DNA of 64,000 nucleotides from Achromobacter ruhlandii (GTDB lineage: Bacteria; Pseudomonadota; Gammaproteobacteria; Burkholderiales; Burkholderiaceae_B): positions 40,517 through 104,516 of the forward strand of contig NZ_CADIJL010000020.1 of NCBI RefSeq assembly GCF_902859695.1. Reading direction: 5' to 3'. Shown here one piece after another: positions 25,421-36,364 of the stretch; position 1 is the stretch's first letter; every line of letters starts with the position of its first letter. The notes under the pieces are model-generated. The model was given only the letters and a program-made list of their open reading frames with translations. It searched no databases and was not told the DNA's origin. The position numbers were made by a program, and so were the translations under genes.

Positions 25421-25439
25421 CTCCGTTACAGTAACGGAG
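25421..25439. promoter_or_regulatory. inverted repeat upstream of pagP
   Basis: CTCCGTTA-CAG-TAACGGAG is a perfect 8-bp inverted repeat with a 3-base centre, 25-43 bases before the pagP start. Position suits an operator overlapping the promoter or leader. No T-run follows. Confidence 0.45.
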
Positions 25440-25463
25440 TTGTCATCATTCTCTGTTCTTACA

Positions 25464-26018
25464 ATGACCGCCAGATTCCGGGCCGCGCTTTTTTGCCTGC
25501 TGCTCTCGACCTTCAGTGCCGCCGCGCACGCCTGCGACAATTTGCCCTCGTGGGCCCAGTCCGCCTGCCAACGCCTCGACCAGATCTGGACCGAAGGCGG
25601 CAATGATCTCTATTTCAGCGGCTACGCGTGGCACAACCGCGCCATGTACAGCCGCGAGAAGATCAACAGCTTCAACGAGCTGGCCTGGGGCGGCGGCTAT
25701 GGCCGCAGCATCTACGACGAGGACGGCGACTGGCAAGGCCTGTACGCCATGGCCTTCCTGGACTCGCACAGCAAGGTCGAGCCGATCGCCGGCTATGGTT
25801 TCCTGAAGATCGGACGGGTCAGCGAGAACTTCCGGCTAGGCGCCGGCTATACGGTATTCCTGACCGCGCGCCACGACATCATGAGCTACGTGCCCTTCCC
25901 CGGCGTGCTGCCGCTGGTCTCGGCCGGCTACAAGGACACCATGCTGTACGCCACCTACATCCCCGGCTCGCGCGGCGCGGGCAACGTGCTGTTCATGTTC
26001 GGCCGCTGGGCCTTCTGA
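25464..26018 (+). CDS. pagP: lipid A palmitoyltransferase PagP
   Basis: A 184-residue outer-membrane beta-barrel enzyme that moves palmitate from phospholipid to lipid A. A signal peptide (FRAALFCLLLSTFSAAAHA) precedes the mature N-terminal amphipathic helix. The catalytic His of E. coli PagP fits YAWHNR, and the Asp-Ser pair fits FLDSHSK. It ends with Phe (FGRWAF), as outer-membrane barrels do. The gene is complete, unlike in B. pertussis, where I recall expression being disturbed by an insertion element. Confidence 0.93.
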   Translation: MTARFRAALFCLLLSTFSAAAHACDNLPSWAQSACQRLDQIWTEGGNDLYFSGYAWHNRAMYSREKINSFNELAWGGGYGRSIYDEDGDWQGLYAMAFLDSHSKVEPIAGYGFLKIGRVSENFRLGAGYTVFLTARHDIMSYVPFPGVLPLVSAGYKDTMLYATYIPGSRGAGNVLFMFGRWAF

Positions 26019-26094
26019 CGGCCCGGCGCGCCGCCGCGGAACCGTCCCAGGCGCCCGCCGCAAGGCGCTTCAGCGGCCTCGGGCGAGCCGCCTT

Positions 26095-26706
26095 TCAGCA
26101 GGGCTGCATGCCCAGGCGACGCACCAGTTCGCCCAGGCGCCAATCGTCAATGCCGTGGGCGCGCAGCGCTTTTTCGGTTTCCACCACGTAATCCAGGCAG
26201 GGGCCTGAATGCCCGACCGCGTTGCGCACCGACGCCAGCAGGCGGTCGTCGCTCAGGTCGGCGGCGTATTCCTGGCAGGCGCGATTGAGCAGAAACACCA
26301 GGCCGCGCACCGGCGCCTGTTCGGTATGGCAGGTCAGCCAGCGCGGCGTATAGGCGCCAGTGACCATCTCGCGGCGCCACAACGCCTGGAACACCACCGG
26401 CACGTCATCGGCCGCGATCTGAAACGCCACGCCGCGGCAGCAGCCGCCGCGGTCCAGCCCGAACACCAGTCCGGGATTGTCGGGCGAGCCGCGGTGGTCA
26501 TGCGACCACAGGCAAAGCGAGCGGTGATAGCCGCGCACCGTGGCCAGGCGCCGTTCGCGCCAGGCAAAGCCGGGATGCCAGATTAGGGAGCCGTAGGCGA
26601 ACACCCACAGGTCGTCGGTGCCGTTCCATCCCACCAAAAGCTCTTCCACCGACGCGGGTTGCGTCTTCGCCAGTCCGGCACAGCCGGCGGGTACTGCCAA
26701 CGACAT
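26095..26706 (-). CDS. ChaC-like gamma-glutamylcyclotransferase
   Basis: A 203-residue protein with the ChaC signature VFAYGSLIWHPGF (the YGSL loop that binds the glutamyl group), RRLATVRGYHRSLCLWS, and GLVFGLDRGGCCRGVAF. ChaC enzymes degrade glutathione to 5-oxoproline and Cys-Gly. The C-terminal half (YTPRWLTCHT, VRNAVGHSGPCLDYV) matches the usual length. It faces pagP convergently. Upstream of it (26707-26936) is a 230-base gap with no gene seen. Confidence 0.88.
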   Translation of the reverse strand: MSLAVPAGCAGLAKTQPASVEELLVGWNGTDDLWVFAYGSLIWHPGFAWRERRLATVRGYHRSLCLWSHDHRGSPDNPGLVFGLDRGGCCRGVAFQIAADDVPVVFQALWRREMVTGAYTPRWLTCHTEQAPVRGLVFLLNRACQEYAADLSDDRLLASVRNAVGHSGPCLDYVVETEKALRAHGIDDWRLGELVRRLGMQPC

Positions 26707-26936
26707 AGGGTCCTCTGATATCCCGGGTTCATTCCCATGGCGGGAATGACGGATATGCTACGCCGCCCGGCGCGCAAAAGAATTGCGAGATAGGGCGCCT
26801 GCAACAGGCCGAAAGAAATTTGTATTCGCCGGAGGCCGGCGCCAGGGAAAAAAATTGCGCGTTGGCGTCCGGGCCCGTTTGCCACCGGCCGCCCCTCCGG
26901 GAACGACCCCGCGCGGAGCGTGTCGGGCGGCCGCGC

Positions 26937-27395
26937 CTAGAGCGCGTCCAGCGGCAATTCCGTGGTGCTCTTGATGACTTCCATCGAGAAGCTGGCGCTG
27001 ACGTCCAGCAGGTCGACTGCGGCGATCAGGCGGCGGTAGAAGCGGTCATAGGCCGCCATGTCCTCGACCACCACCTTGAGCAGGTAGTCGATGTCGCCCG
27101 CCATGCGATGGAATTCGACCACGTTCGGCAGCGCCATGACGGCGTTGATCAGGCTCTGGGTCCATTTCTCGTTGTGCTGGCTGGTCTTGATGGAGACGAA
27201 CACGGTCAGGTTCAGCCCCAGTGCGCGCGGGTCCAGCAGAATCGCGTTGCGGGCGATGACGCCGTCGTCCTTGAGCTTCTGGATGCGGCGCCAGCATGGC
27301 GTGACGGACAGGTTGACCTGCTCGGCGATCTCGGCGACCGAGCAGGTGGCGTCCTTCTGCAGCAACGCCAGGATCTTGATGTCCGTCTGGTCCAT
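26937..27395 (-). CDS. Lrp/AsnC family transcriptional regulator
   Basis: A 152-residue Lrp/AsnC regulator: winged-helix N-terminus (DIKILALLQKDATCSVAEIA, NLSVTPCWRRIQKLKDDGVI) and a C-terminal RAM/ACT-like ligand domain (VVEFHRMAGDIDYLLKVVVE). The ligand is probably an amino acid. It is monocistronic; the SDR gene upstream is in the same direction, about 100 bases away. Confidence 0.92.
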   Translation of the reverse strand: MDQTDIKILALLQKDATCSVAEIAEQVNLSVTPCWRRIQKLKDDGVIARNAILLDPRALGLNLTVFVSIKTSQHNEKWTQSLINAVMALPNVVEFHRMAGDIDYLLKVVVEDMAAYDRFYRRLIAAVDLLDVSASFSMEVIKSTTELPLDAL

Positions 27396-27498
27396 GGAGG
27401 TTCCTCAAGCGATATCGCCGCAATCTTGCCCTGACGCCCGGACCGCGTCCAGCCGTGGAACACCCTAAGCGGCCCGGGACAGCGCCGGCGGCGCGGCT

Positions 27499-28278
27499 TC
27501 AGTACGTGCCGGGGTAGCCGCCGCCATCGAGCAGGATGTTCTGCGCCGTCATGTAGCCCGCCTGCGCCGAGCAGACATAGGCGCACAGCGCCCCCAGCTC
27601 CTCGGGCTGGCCATAGCGGCCGGCGGGACTGGCGCGGCCACGCTCGTCCCACAGCTGCTCGAAGGTCTTGCCGCCTTCCTCCAGCATCCCGCGGATATGG
27701 CGCGCCTGCGCATCGGTGGCGAAGGCCCCGGGCAGCAGGTTGTTGATGGTGACGTTGTGCCTCACGGTCTGTCGCGCAAGGCCGCTGACAAAGCCGATCA
27801 GCCCGGCCCGCGCGCCGTTGGACAGGCCCAGTTCGGCATGCGGCGCCTTCACGCTGCGCGACACGATGTTGACGATGCGGCCGAAGCGCCGCTCGATCAT
27901 GCCGTCGACCACGCGCCGGATCATGTCGATCGGGCCGAGCATCATCGAGTCCAGCGCCGCGATCCAGTCATCGTGCGACCAATCGCGGAAATCGCCCGGC
28001 ATGGGGCCGTCGGCATTGTTGATCAGGATATCGGGATGGGGACAGGCGGCCAGCGCGGCGTCACGTCCCTCTGGCCGGGTCAGGTCGGCCGAGACCCAAC
28101 CCACGCCGATGCCGGCCTCCCGCGAGATCTCGCTCGCGGCCTGCTCCAGCGTCTGCGGATTGCGCGCCGCGATTGTCACCGCCACGCCTTCGCGCGCCAA
28201 TTGCAGGGCGCAGGCCCGTCCCATGCCGCGGCTGCCGCCGAATACCAATGCCGTCTTGCCGCTGATCCCGAGATCCAT
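27499..28278 (-). CDS. short-chain dehydrogenase/reductase-fold protein lacking Tyr/Lys catalytic pair
   Basis: A 259-residue classical SDR fold: cofactor loop GGSRGMG (14-20), NNAD at 87-90, Ser140 in NIVSRS, and the C-terminal TINNLLPGAFATD and DGGGYPGTY segments. The position of the catalytic Tyr-x-x-x-Lys reads Ser153-NGA-Arg157 (GLSNGARAGL). I recall a subgroup of bacterial SDRs with this same GLSNGAR segment, so it is probably a stable variant rather than a damaged gene. Reaction unknown. Divergent from the cysteine-dioxygenase-like gene. Confidence 0.85.
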   Translation of the reverse strand: MDLGISGKTALVFGGSRGMGRACALQLAREGVAVTIAARNPQTLEQAASEISREAGIGVGWVSADLTRPEGRDAALAACPHPDILINNADGPMPGDFRDWSHDDWIAALDSMMLGPIDMIRRVVDGMIERRFGRIVNIVSRSVKAPHAELGLSNGARAGLIGFVSGLARQTVRHNVTINNLLPGAFATDAQARHIRGMLEEGGKTFEQLWDERGRASPAGRYGQPEELGALCAYVCSAQAGYMTAQNILLDGGGYPGTY

Positions 28279-28442
28279 GCCAACCCCTCCAGAGTGGTTC
28301 CAAGATGCGGATCAGTATAGGAGCGGGGGCGGCGCGCCGGGGTGGAATTTTTTTCTAAACATCCGTTCCATGCGGGCCAATTTGGCAAAGGCATTCCAGC
28401 ATGAAACCCTAAGATGAAAGCTTGTCATTCAGGCGTACGTCC

Positions 28443-28979
28443 ATGCCCAACCTCCCGCTCGCCACCGCCGACCTGCGCTCGCTGTGCGAATCGGTGCAGG
28501 CCGCCCAGATGAACGCGGCCCGCGCCTTGCTGCGCGAGCTGGCCGCCAGCGTCGCCAATGCCGGCGACATGCTGCAAGCCCTGCCCGCGGAACTGCGCGC
28601 CGGCCGCCCCGACCGCTACACCCGCCACATCGCCTATGCCGACCCGCACGGCGCCTTCACCGTCGCCTACCTGATCTGGCGCCCGGGACAATTCAGCCCG
28701 GTCCATGGCCACAAGACCTGGTGCACGTACCAGGTGCTGCAGGGCGAACTGGCCGAAACCCATTACCGCTGGGACCCCGCCGCCGGCGCCGCCCTGCCCT
28801 GCGGCGAAATCAGCCGCCGCCCGGGCGACATCATCACCGCGTCCCAGGGCCTGCATCAGATCCACCGCCTCGGCAATGCCGGCCCCGGCGTTGCCGTGTC
28901 CCTGCATATCTACGGGGTCGACCAGGCCGATCTCTGCACCGGCGTCAATCATCTGGTGCCCACGCCCGCGCCGCACTGA
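28443..28979 (+). CDS. cysteine dioxygenase family protein
   Basis: A 178-residue cupin. The iron ligands are probably His88 and His90 (PVHGHKTWC) and His138 or His141 (GLHQIHRLGN). Cys94 lies near the place of the Cys-Tyr cofactor residue of mammalian cysteine dioxygenase, but spacing differs by one, so the protein may be a thiol dioxygenase of another substrate, such as 3-mercaptopropionate. It oxidises a thiol to a sulfinate using O2. The ATG at 28443 begins MPNLPLATADL. The next gene converges on it. Confidence 0.8.
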   Translation: MPNLPLATADLRSLCESVQAAQMNAARALLRELAASVANAGDMLQALPAELRAGRPDRYTRHIAYADPHGAFTVAYLIWRPGQFSPVHGHKTWCTYQVLQGELAETHYRWDPAAGAALPCGEISRRPGDIITASQGLHQIHRLGNAGPGVAVSLHIYGVDQADLCTGVNHLVPTPAPH

Positions 28980-29005
28980 CGCCGTCCGCCGCAACCGGCA
29001 TCCCG

Positions 29006-29035
29006 AAAAAAAGCGGGGCCTTCCAAGGCCCCGCT
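29006..29035 (-). terminator. terminator of the GntR/Bug/TPP-enzyme operon
   Basis: An 11-bp GC-rich inverted repeat (AGCGGGGCCTT / AAGGCCCCGCT) followed on the minus strand by seven T residues, 22 bases after the TPP-enzyme stop. Confidence 0.9.
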
Positions 29036-29056
29036 GCACATTTCCCGGCCGGGTTC

Positions 29057-30751
29057 TCAGCCCATCCACTGGCTGACCGGCGCCGCGGCGTCCTGCAGCG
29101 GCTGCGCCACCACGTCGATCAGCGCCGGGCCGTCATGCTCCATCGCCGCCTTGATCGCCGCGTCCAGCTTGGCCGGGTCCTCGACCCGCCAGGCCTTCAC
29201 GCCATAGGCTTCGGCAATGCGGGCGTGGTCGGTACGGTCGAAGTCCACGCTGTAGTAGCGCTTGTCGTAGCCGGCCTTCTGGCTGGCCTTGATCCAGCCA
29301 TAGACCGAGTTCGAAAACACGATCATCAGCAGCGGCGCCTTGTGGCGCACGATGGTCTCGAGCTCGCCGACCGTGAATCCGAAGCTGCCGTCGCCCATCA
29401 CCGACACGCACTTGGCGTTCGGCCGGCCGACCCAGGCGCCGAGCGCCGCCGACATCGAAAAGCCCAAGGCGCCATGGGCGCGGTTGGTGATGAAGTGGCG
29501 GCCGGGCCGCGACACGTCGTAGTAGGCCGAGAAGTACGGGCACGGCGTGCCGGGATCCGCGCACACCACGGCGTCGTCGGGCAGCAGGCGATTGAGCGAC
29601 TGCACCACGCGTTCGGGGCGGATCGGCGCCTCCAGGCTGCTCGCCAGCGGCTCCAGTTGCGCGCGCCGCGCGGCCTTGGCGCGGCCCGCCAGCACCGCGC
29701 CATCGACGGCGTCGGACGGCCGGTGCGCCAGGCGCGCCTGCACCTCGGCGCCCAGCGCCTGCAGGGCCAGCTTGGCGTCGCCCACCATGCCGACTTCGGT
29801 CAGGTAATTGGCGCCGATCACCATCGGGTCGATGTCGATGTGCAGGATCGGCACGTCGCGGTTCGGGAAGCGCCAGTGCTCGGTCGAGGTCGAACCCGCG
29901 CGGCAGCCGACGAACAGCACCACGTCGGCCGCGGCCACCACGTCGCGCGTGGCCATCACGCCGCCGTTCGACCCCACCACGCCCGCGTTCAGCGGATGCG
30001 TGTCGGCCAGGCTGCCCTGGCCGCTGACGGTCACGCAGACCGCCGCCTTCAGGCTCTCGGCCAGTTCCTGCAGCGCGCCGCTGGCGCCGGCGATCACCAC
30101 GCCGCCGCCGCAGATGATGACCGGCGAACGCGCGCCCACCAGGCGCTGCGCCGCGCGCGCCACGTCCGACGGATCCGGCGCGTAGCGCAGCGACGGAAAT
30201 TGCGCGTGCTCGGGCTGGGCCCAGACGTCGGCGCCATCGACCTGCTGCTTCATCACGTCATACGGAAAGCACAGGTGCGCCGCGCCGGGCTTGCCGGTGG
30301 TCATGGCGCGGAACGCCGCGCGCACCATGCCGGGGATCTGGTCGGCGCGATCGATGGTGCGGTTCCACTTCGTCAGCGGCCGGTACAGCGCCTCCTGGTC
30401 CAGCTCGGTCAGCGGGTACTTGCCGCGCGAACCCACCGCCACGTCGGACGTGATGCCCAGCACCGGAATGGACGACTCGTTGGCCTCCACCAGCCCCGGC
30501 AGCAGATAAGTCGCGCCGCCGCCGCTGGGCCCTTCGCATACGCCGACCTTGCCGGTCACGCGGGCATAGGCGTCGGCCATGTAGCCAGCGCTGCGCTCGT
30601 CACGGGTCAGGATGTGTTGCATGCCGTGATCCAGCCGGTAGAGCGCGTCGTAGAACGGCAGGCTGGTATCGCCGCACAAGCCGAAAATATGTTTGACGCC
30701 GTTGTGTTGCAGCATCCGCACCATTGCTTCGGCGCCAGTCAAGGTATCCAT
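29057..30751 (-). CDS. thiamine-pyrophosphate-dependent enzyme, acetolactate-synthase-like
   Basis: A 564-residue ThDP enzyme of the ALS/POX family with three domains: N-terminal Pyr domain with the catalytic Glu52 (TRDERSAGYMADAYARV), a central domain of Rossmann type, and the C-terminal PP domain with the ThDP motif GDGSFGFTVGELETIVRHK ending in FSNS. True acetolactate synthase is unlikely because no regulatory subunit gene follows. The substrate is unknown; the co-transcribed receptor suggests that it processes an imported 2-oxo or dicarboxylic acid. Last gene of the GntR/Bug operon. Confidence 0.88.
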   Translation of the reverse strand: MDTLTGAEAMVRMLQHNGVKHIFGLCGDTSLPFYDALYRLDHGMQHILTRDERSAGYMADAYARVTGKVGVCEGPSGGGATYLLPGLVEANESSIPVLGITSDVAVGSRGKYPLTELDQEALYRPLTKWNRTIDRADQIPGMVRAAFRAMTTGKPGAAHLCFPYDVMKQQVDGADVWAQPEHAQFPSLRYAPDPSDVARAAQRLVGARSPVIICGGGVVIAGASGALQELAESLKAAVCVTVSGQGSLADTHPLNAGVVGSNGGVMATRDVVAAADVVLFVGCRAGSTSTEHWRFPNRDVPILHIDIDPMVIGANYLTEVGMVGDAKLALQALGAEVQARLAHRPSDAVDGAVLAGRAKAARRAQLEPLASSLEAPIRPERVVQSLNRLLPDDAVVCADPGTPCPYFSAYYDVSRPGRHFITNRAHGALGFSMSAALGAWVGRPNAKCVSVMGDGSFGFTVGELETIVRHKAPLLMIVFSNSVYGWIKASQKAGYDKRYYSVDFDRTDHARIAEAYGVKAWRVEDPAKLDAAIKAAMEHDGPALIDVVAQPLQDAAAPVSQWMG

Positions 30752-30777
30752 GTCTTCTCCACGCGATGCGCGGACCG

Positions 30778-30801
30778 GGCGGCGCGCGAAGGCGCGCCGC
30801 C
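30778..30801 (-). repeat. intercistronic hairpin between receptor and TPP-enzyme genes
   Basis: A perfect 10-bp GC stem (GGCGGCGCGC / GCGCGCCGCC, loop GAAG) immediately after the receptor stop, without a T-run. Such hairpins often protect receptor mRNA and lower downstream expression. Confidence 0.6.
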
Positions 30802-30810
30802 ACCGGCCGC

Positions 30811-31800
30811 TCAGTTATCCAGGTTGATGTTGCTGCTCTTGATGAACTTGCTCCAGCGGTCGTATTCCGCCTTCACGTAGGCATCCAGCGCCGGGCCGTT
30901 CGAGGCCACGATCTCGAAGCCGGCCTCTTCCAGCTTCTTCTTGACGTCCGGATCGGCCAGCACCGTGTTGAACGCCTGCGTCAGCTTCTTGACGGTCGCC
31001 GCCGGCGTGCCCTTGGGCGCGAACATGCCGCTCCACGAATAGGCGACGAAGCCCGGAAAACCGGACTCCGCCACCGTCGGCACGTTGGGCAGGTCCGGCA
31101 GGCGCTTCTCGCCGGCCACCGCCAGCGGCTTGATCTTGCCGGCCTGGATCTGGCCGCGCAGCGCGGCAAAGCTCAACCAGGTCATGTTGGCCTGGCCGCC
31201 CACCACGGCCTGGATGGCCGGTCCGCCGCCGCCGTACGGCACGTGCAGTAGCTCCACCTTAGACAGGCGCTTGAGTTCTTCGGGCGCCAGGTGGTTCAGC
31301 GATCCCACGCCGGTGGAGGCATAGTTGAACTTGTTGGGCGGCTGCTTGGCCGCGGCCGCCAGGAATTCCTTCAGGTTATCGCCCGGCACGCCCGGATTGG
31401 CGCCCAGCACCAGCGGGAAGCGCACGGTCTGGGTGATGGCGACGAAGTCCTTGAAGGTGTCGTACGGCAGCTTGGGCTTCACCGCCGGGTTGATGCCGTG
31501 ATTGTCGAAGCTGACAAGCAGCGTGCTGCCGTCCGGTTCGGCCCGCGCCACGAAAGCGGTGGCGATCTGGCTGGCGGCGCCCGGGCGGTTCTCCACCACC
31601 ACGGCACGGCCGCCCAGTTCCTTGGACAGCCGAGGCTGCAGGATGCGGGCCAGGATGTCGGTGCTGCCGCCGGGCGGATACGGCACCACCAGGATCAGCG
31701 GCTTTTCCTCCGCATGGGCGGGCGCGGCGGCCAGGCCGCCTCCCAGCGCGGCAAGCGCGCACACGGCCGCCAAGGCGCGCCGCATCGTTGTGTAGGTCAT
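30811..31800 (-). CDS. Bug family tripartite tricarboxylate transporter receptor
   Basis: A 329-residue periplasmic binding protein of the TctC/Bug family with a signal peptide ending at PAHA. Family features: ILVVPYPPGGSTDILARIL, VVENRPGAASQIA, NKFNYASTGVGSLNHLAPEEL, and YGGGGPAIQAVVGGQANM. No TctA/TctB membrane genes are nearby, so it must use a distant transporter or act as a sensor. Its start overlaps the GntR-gene stop by four bases (ATGA). Confidence 0.93.
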   Translation of the reverse strand: MTYTTMRRALAAVCALAALGGGLAAAPAHAEEKPLILVVPYPPGGSTDILARILQPRLSKELGGRAVVVENRPGAASQIATAFVARAEPDGSTLLVSFDNHGINPAVKPKLPYDTFKDFVAITQTVRFPLVLGANPGVPGDNLKEFLAAAAKQPPNKFNYASTGVGSLNHLAPEELKRLSKVELLHVPYGGGGPAIQAVVGGQANMTWLSFAALRGQIQAGKIKPLAVAGEKRLPDLPNVPTVAESGFPGFVAYSWSGMFAPKGTPAATVKKLTQAFNTVLADPDVKKKLEEAGFEIVASNGPALDAYVKAEYDRWSKFIKSSNINLDN

Positions 31801-32540
31801 GTGTTTTCCCCTGCTGTTGTGGTGTTGGCCGGCGCTGCGACAGCGGGTTCGGCCTGGTCCCGCATGTAAATCGTGGAAAAGCCGGTGCGGATGACATCGG
31901 TGATCTGGTCCAGCCGCCGGCCGATGTGGCTGCGCATCATGTCCGGCAGGGCATCCATGTCGCGCCGCTCCAGCGCCTGGACAATGCGCAAGTGTTCGCC
32001 CTGGGTGTGGCTGCGGCGGCCCTGCTGCATGTCGATCCAGCGCACGAAATGGATGCGGGCGTTGACGCTCTCCAGCGCGCGCACGAATTCGTCATTGCGC
32101 GAATAGCGCGCCAGTGTCAGGTGAAACGCCTCGTCCAGCTCCAGCAGGCGGGTCGCGTCGCTGTCCTCGGGCACGTCGCGCGAGCGTTCGACAAACGCGC
32201 GCAGCGCCGCCAGTTCCTCGTCGGTGGCGCGTTCGCAGGCGGCGCGCACAATGCCGGCCTCGAGCACCGCGCGGTATTCATAGAGGCTATGGATCTGCTT
32301 GGCGTCGAGCAGCCGCGCGATGAAACCGCGGTTCACCGAACGGGTCAGGAAGCCCTCCACCATCAGTTGGTTGAGCACCTCGCGCAGCGGCGTGCGGCTC
32401 ACGTTCAGGCGCCTGGCCAGTTCGACTTCGTTAATGCGCTCGCCCGGCTTGAACTCGAAACTCACCGCCATCGCCTTGACGGCGTTGTACAGCTCGGCCT
32501 GGCCGGCCGTGGTGCGGGCTGCGGGTCGGGATGACGTCAT
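31797..32540 (-). CDS. GntR family regulator (FCD domain)
   Basis: A 247-residue FadR-subfamily GntR repressor: winged-helix segment ERINEVELARRLNVSRTPLREVLNQL and an all-helical FCD domain with likely metal/ligand His residues (LDEAFHLTLARYS; MMRSHIGRRLDQI). ATG 32540 is chosen because it leads directly into the HTH. It heads the operon with the Bug receptor and the TPP enzyme and probably controls it in response to the imported substrate. Confidence 0.9.
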   Translation of the reverse strand: MTSSRPAARTTAGQAELYNAVKAMAVSFEFKPGERINEVELARRLNVSRTPLREVLNQLMVEGFLTRSVNRGFIARLLDAKQIHSLYEYRAVLEAGIVRAACERATDEELAALRAFVERSRDVPEDSDATRLLELDEAFHLTLARYSRNDEFVRALESVNARIHFVRWIDMQQGRRSHTQGEHLRIVQALERRDMDALPDMMRSHIGRRLDQITDVIRTGFSTIYMRDQAEPAVAAPANTTTAGENT

Positions 32541-32578
32541 GAGGGTGTCGGCCGCCTGGGCGCTCCGGGTTGGGGTTG

Positions 32579-32604
32579 AAGTGCATACTAAAGTGCATAC
32601 ACTT
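32579..32604. promoter_or_regulatory. repeated operator-like sequence upstream of the GntR gene
   Basis: AAGTGCATAC occurs at 32579-32588 and 32591-32600, 12 bp apart; the second copy lies in a palindrome, AAGTG-CATA-CACTT (32591-32604). It is 39-64 bases before the GntR start, as expected for an autoregulatory site. Confidence 0.55.
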
Positions 32605-32722
32605 TGCCCCACAACCCGGGTTTGCCCGAAAGACGCACGTCAGCGTTCCGTCCCCGGAAAGACAGGGAGGGAAGTTGGACGAAGGGAAAGACCCGCGCGA
32701 CGACCGCGCGCGGAAGGTTGGA

Positions 32723-33442
32723 TCAGACGCCGGTATCGAGCGTGTAGTGGGCGCCGTCGCGGTTTTCCAGCGTCAGCGTGGACAGCACCGGGGTCACGGC
32801 CGTGGCGTCTTCCCGCACGTGGATGCGCAGGTTGGCCAGCGGCACGTCCCAACCGCCGGCGGCGGCCTCGGCCGTCACCCCTGCCACCAGGGCCAGCCGT
32901 TCGGCCACCTGGCGCGGCTGCGCGGCACGGGCGTCGATGCGAAGCAGGCTGCGGGCGCCATTGGGATGGGCCATCAATTCAGGCGACCAGACGCACTCGG
33001 GCGTCAGGTGACGGCAGAAATACATGCGAATGCCAGGCAGCGGCTGCTCGGCGAAACGCACGGTATGGAAACGGGCCTCGACTTCCCGGCCGTCCAGCAT
33101 GGCGGGACGGGACAGTTCCTGCATCGGATTGACGGCGAAGCCGGCGGCGAGCAGGCGCTCGCGCGTGGCCTCGGCGTCGTAGGTGCGGAACACCAGCGCC
33201 TCGAGCCCGAAGGGCGAATCGGCGATTTCCTTGCGCGCCGGCGGCGCGCCGGGCGGCCAGCCCAGCAGTTCGACGTAGGAGCCTTCCAGCACGATCAGGC
33301 GGTTGCACGAACCCAGGTTGTGCACCGCCTTGTCGCTCAGGTGAAAGCCCTGGCGCTCGAAATGCGGCGCCAGCGCATCCAGCCGGTCGCGCACCATGAC
33401 CACGGCGTGGTCGAACTCGGTCTGGCCGACGGCATGCAGCAT
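32723..33442 (-). CDS. VOC / glyoxalase-like domain protein
   Basis: A 239-residue protein of the glyoxalase-like (VOC) superfamily with beta-alpha-beta-beta-beta units: FDHAVVMVRDRLDALAPHFERQGF begins the first and GLEALVFRTYDAEATRERLLAAGF the second. NRLIVLEGSYVELLGW carries a possible metal-ligand Glu. Substrate unknown. It starts 12 bases after the secA stop and is probably read through from secA. Confidence 0.8.
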   Translation of the reverse strand: MLHAVGQTEFDHAVVMVRDRLDALAPHFERQGFHLSDKAVHNLGSCNRLIVLEGSYVELLGWPPGAPPARKEIADSPFGLEALVFRTYDAEATRERLLAAGFAVNPMQELSRPAMLDGREVEARFHTVRFAEQPLPGIRMYFCRHLTPECVWSPELMAHPNGARSLLRIDARAAQPRQVAERLALVAGVTAEAAAGGWDVPLANLRIHVREDATAVTPVLSTLTLENRDGAHYTLDTGV

Positions 33443-33454
33443 GGCGTTATCCGC

Positions 33455-36190
<2,736 letters not shown>

Positions 36191-36364
36191 GCGTATGTCG
36201 GCCGCACGAGCCCCGCCGCGCCCGCATGGGGCCAGGGCGGCGTCGCCCGTGACTTGATTTATTTGGTTGAGCGGGGGTCCGCTGGGAAACGAACCAGTTT
36301 AACGCACCTGGCGCGTAATAGCCTGGACCTATGGCCAGGGTGGCACTGTAGCCTGGATCGGGCG

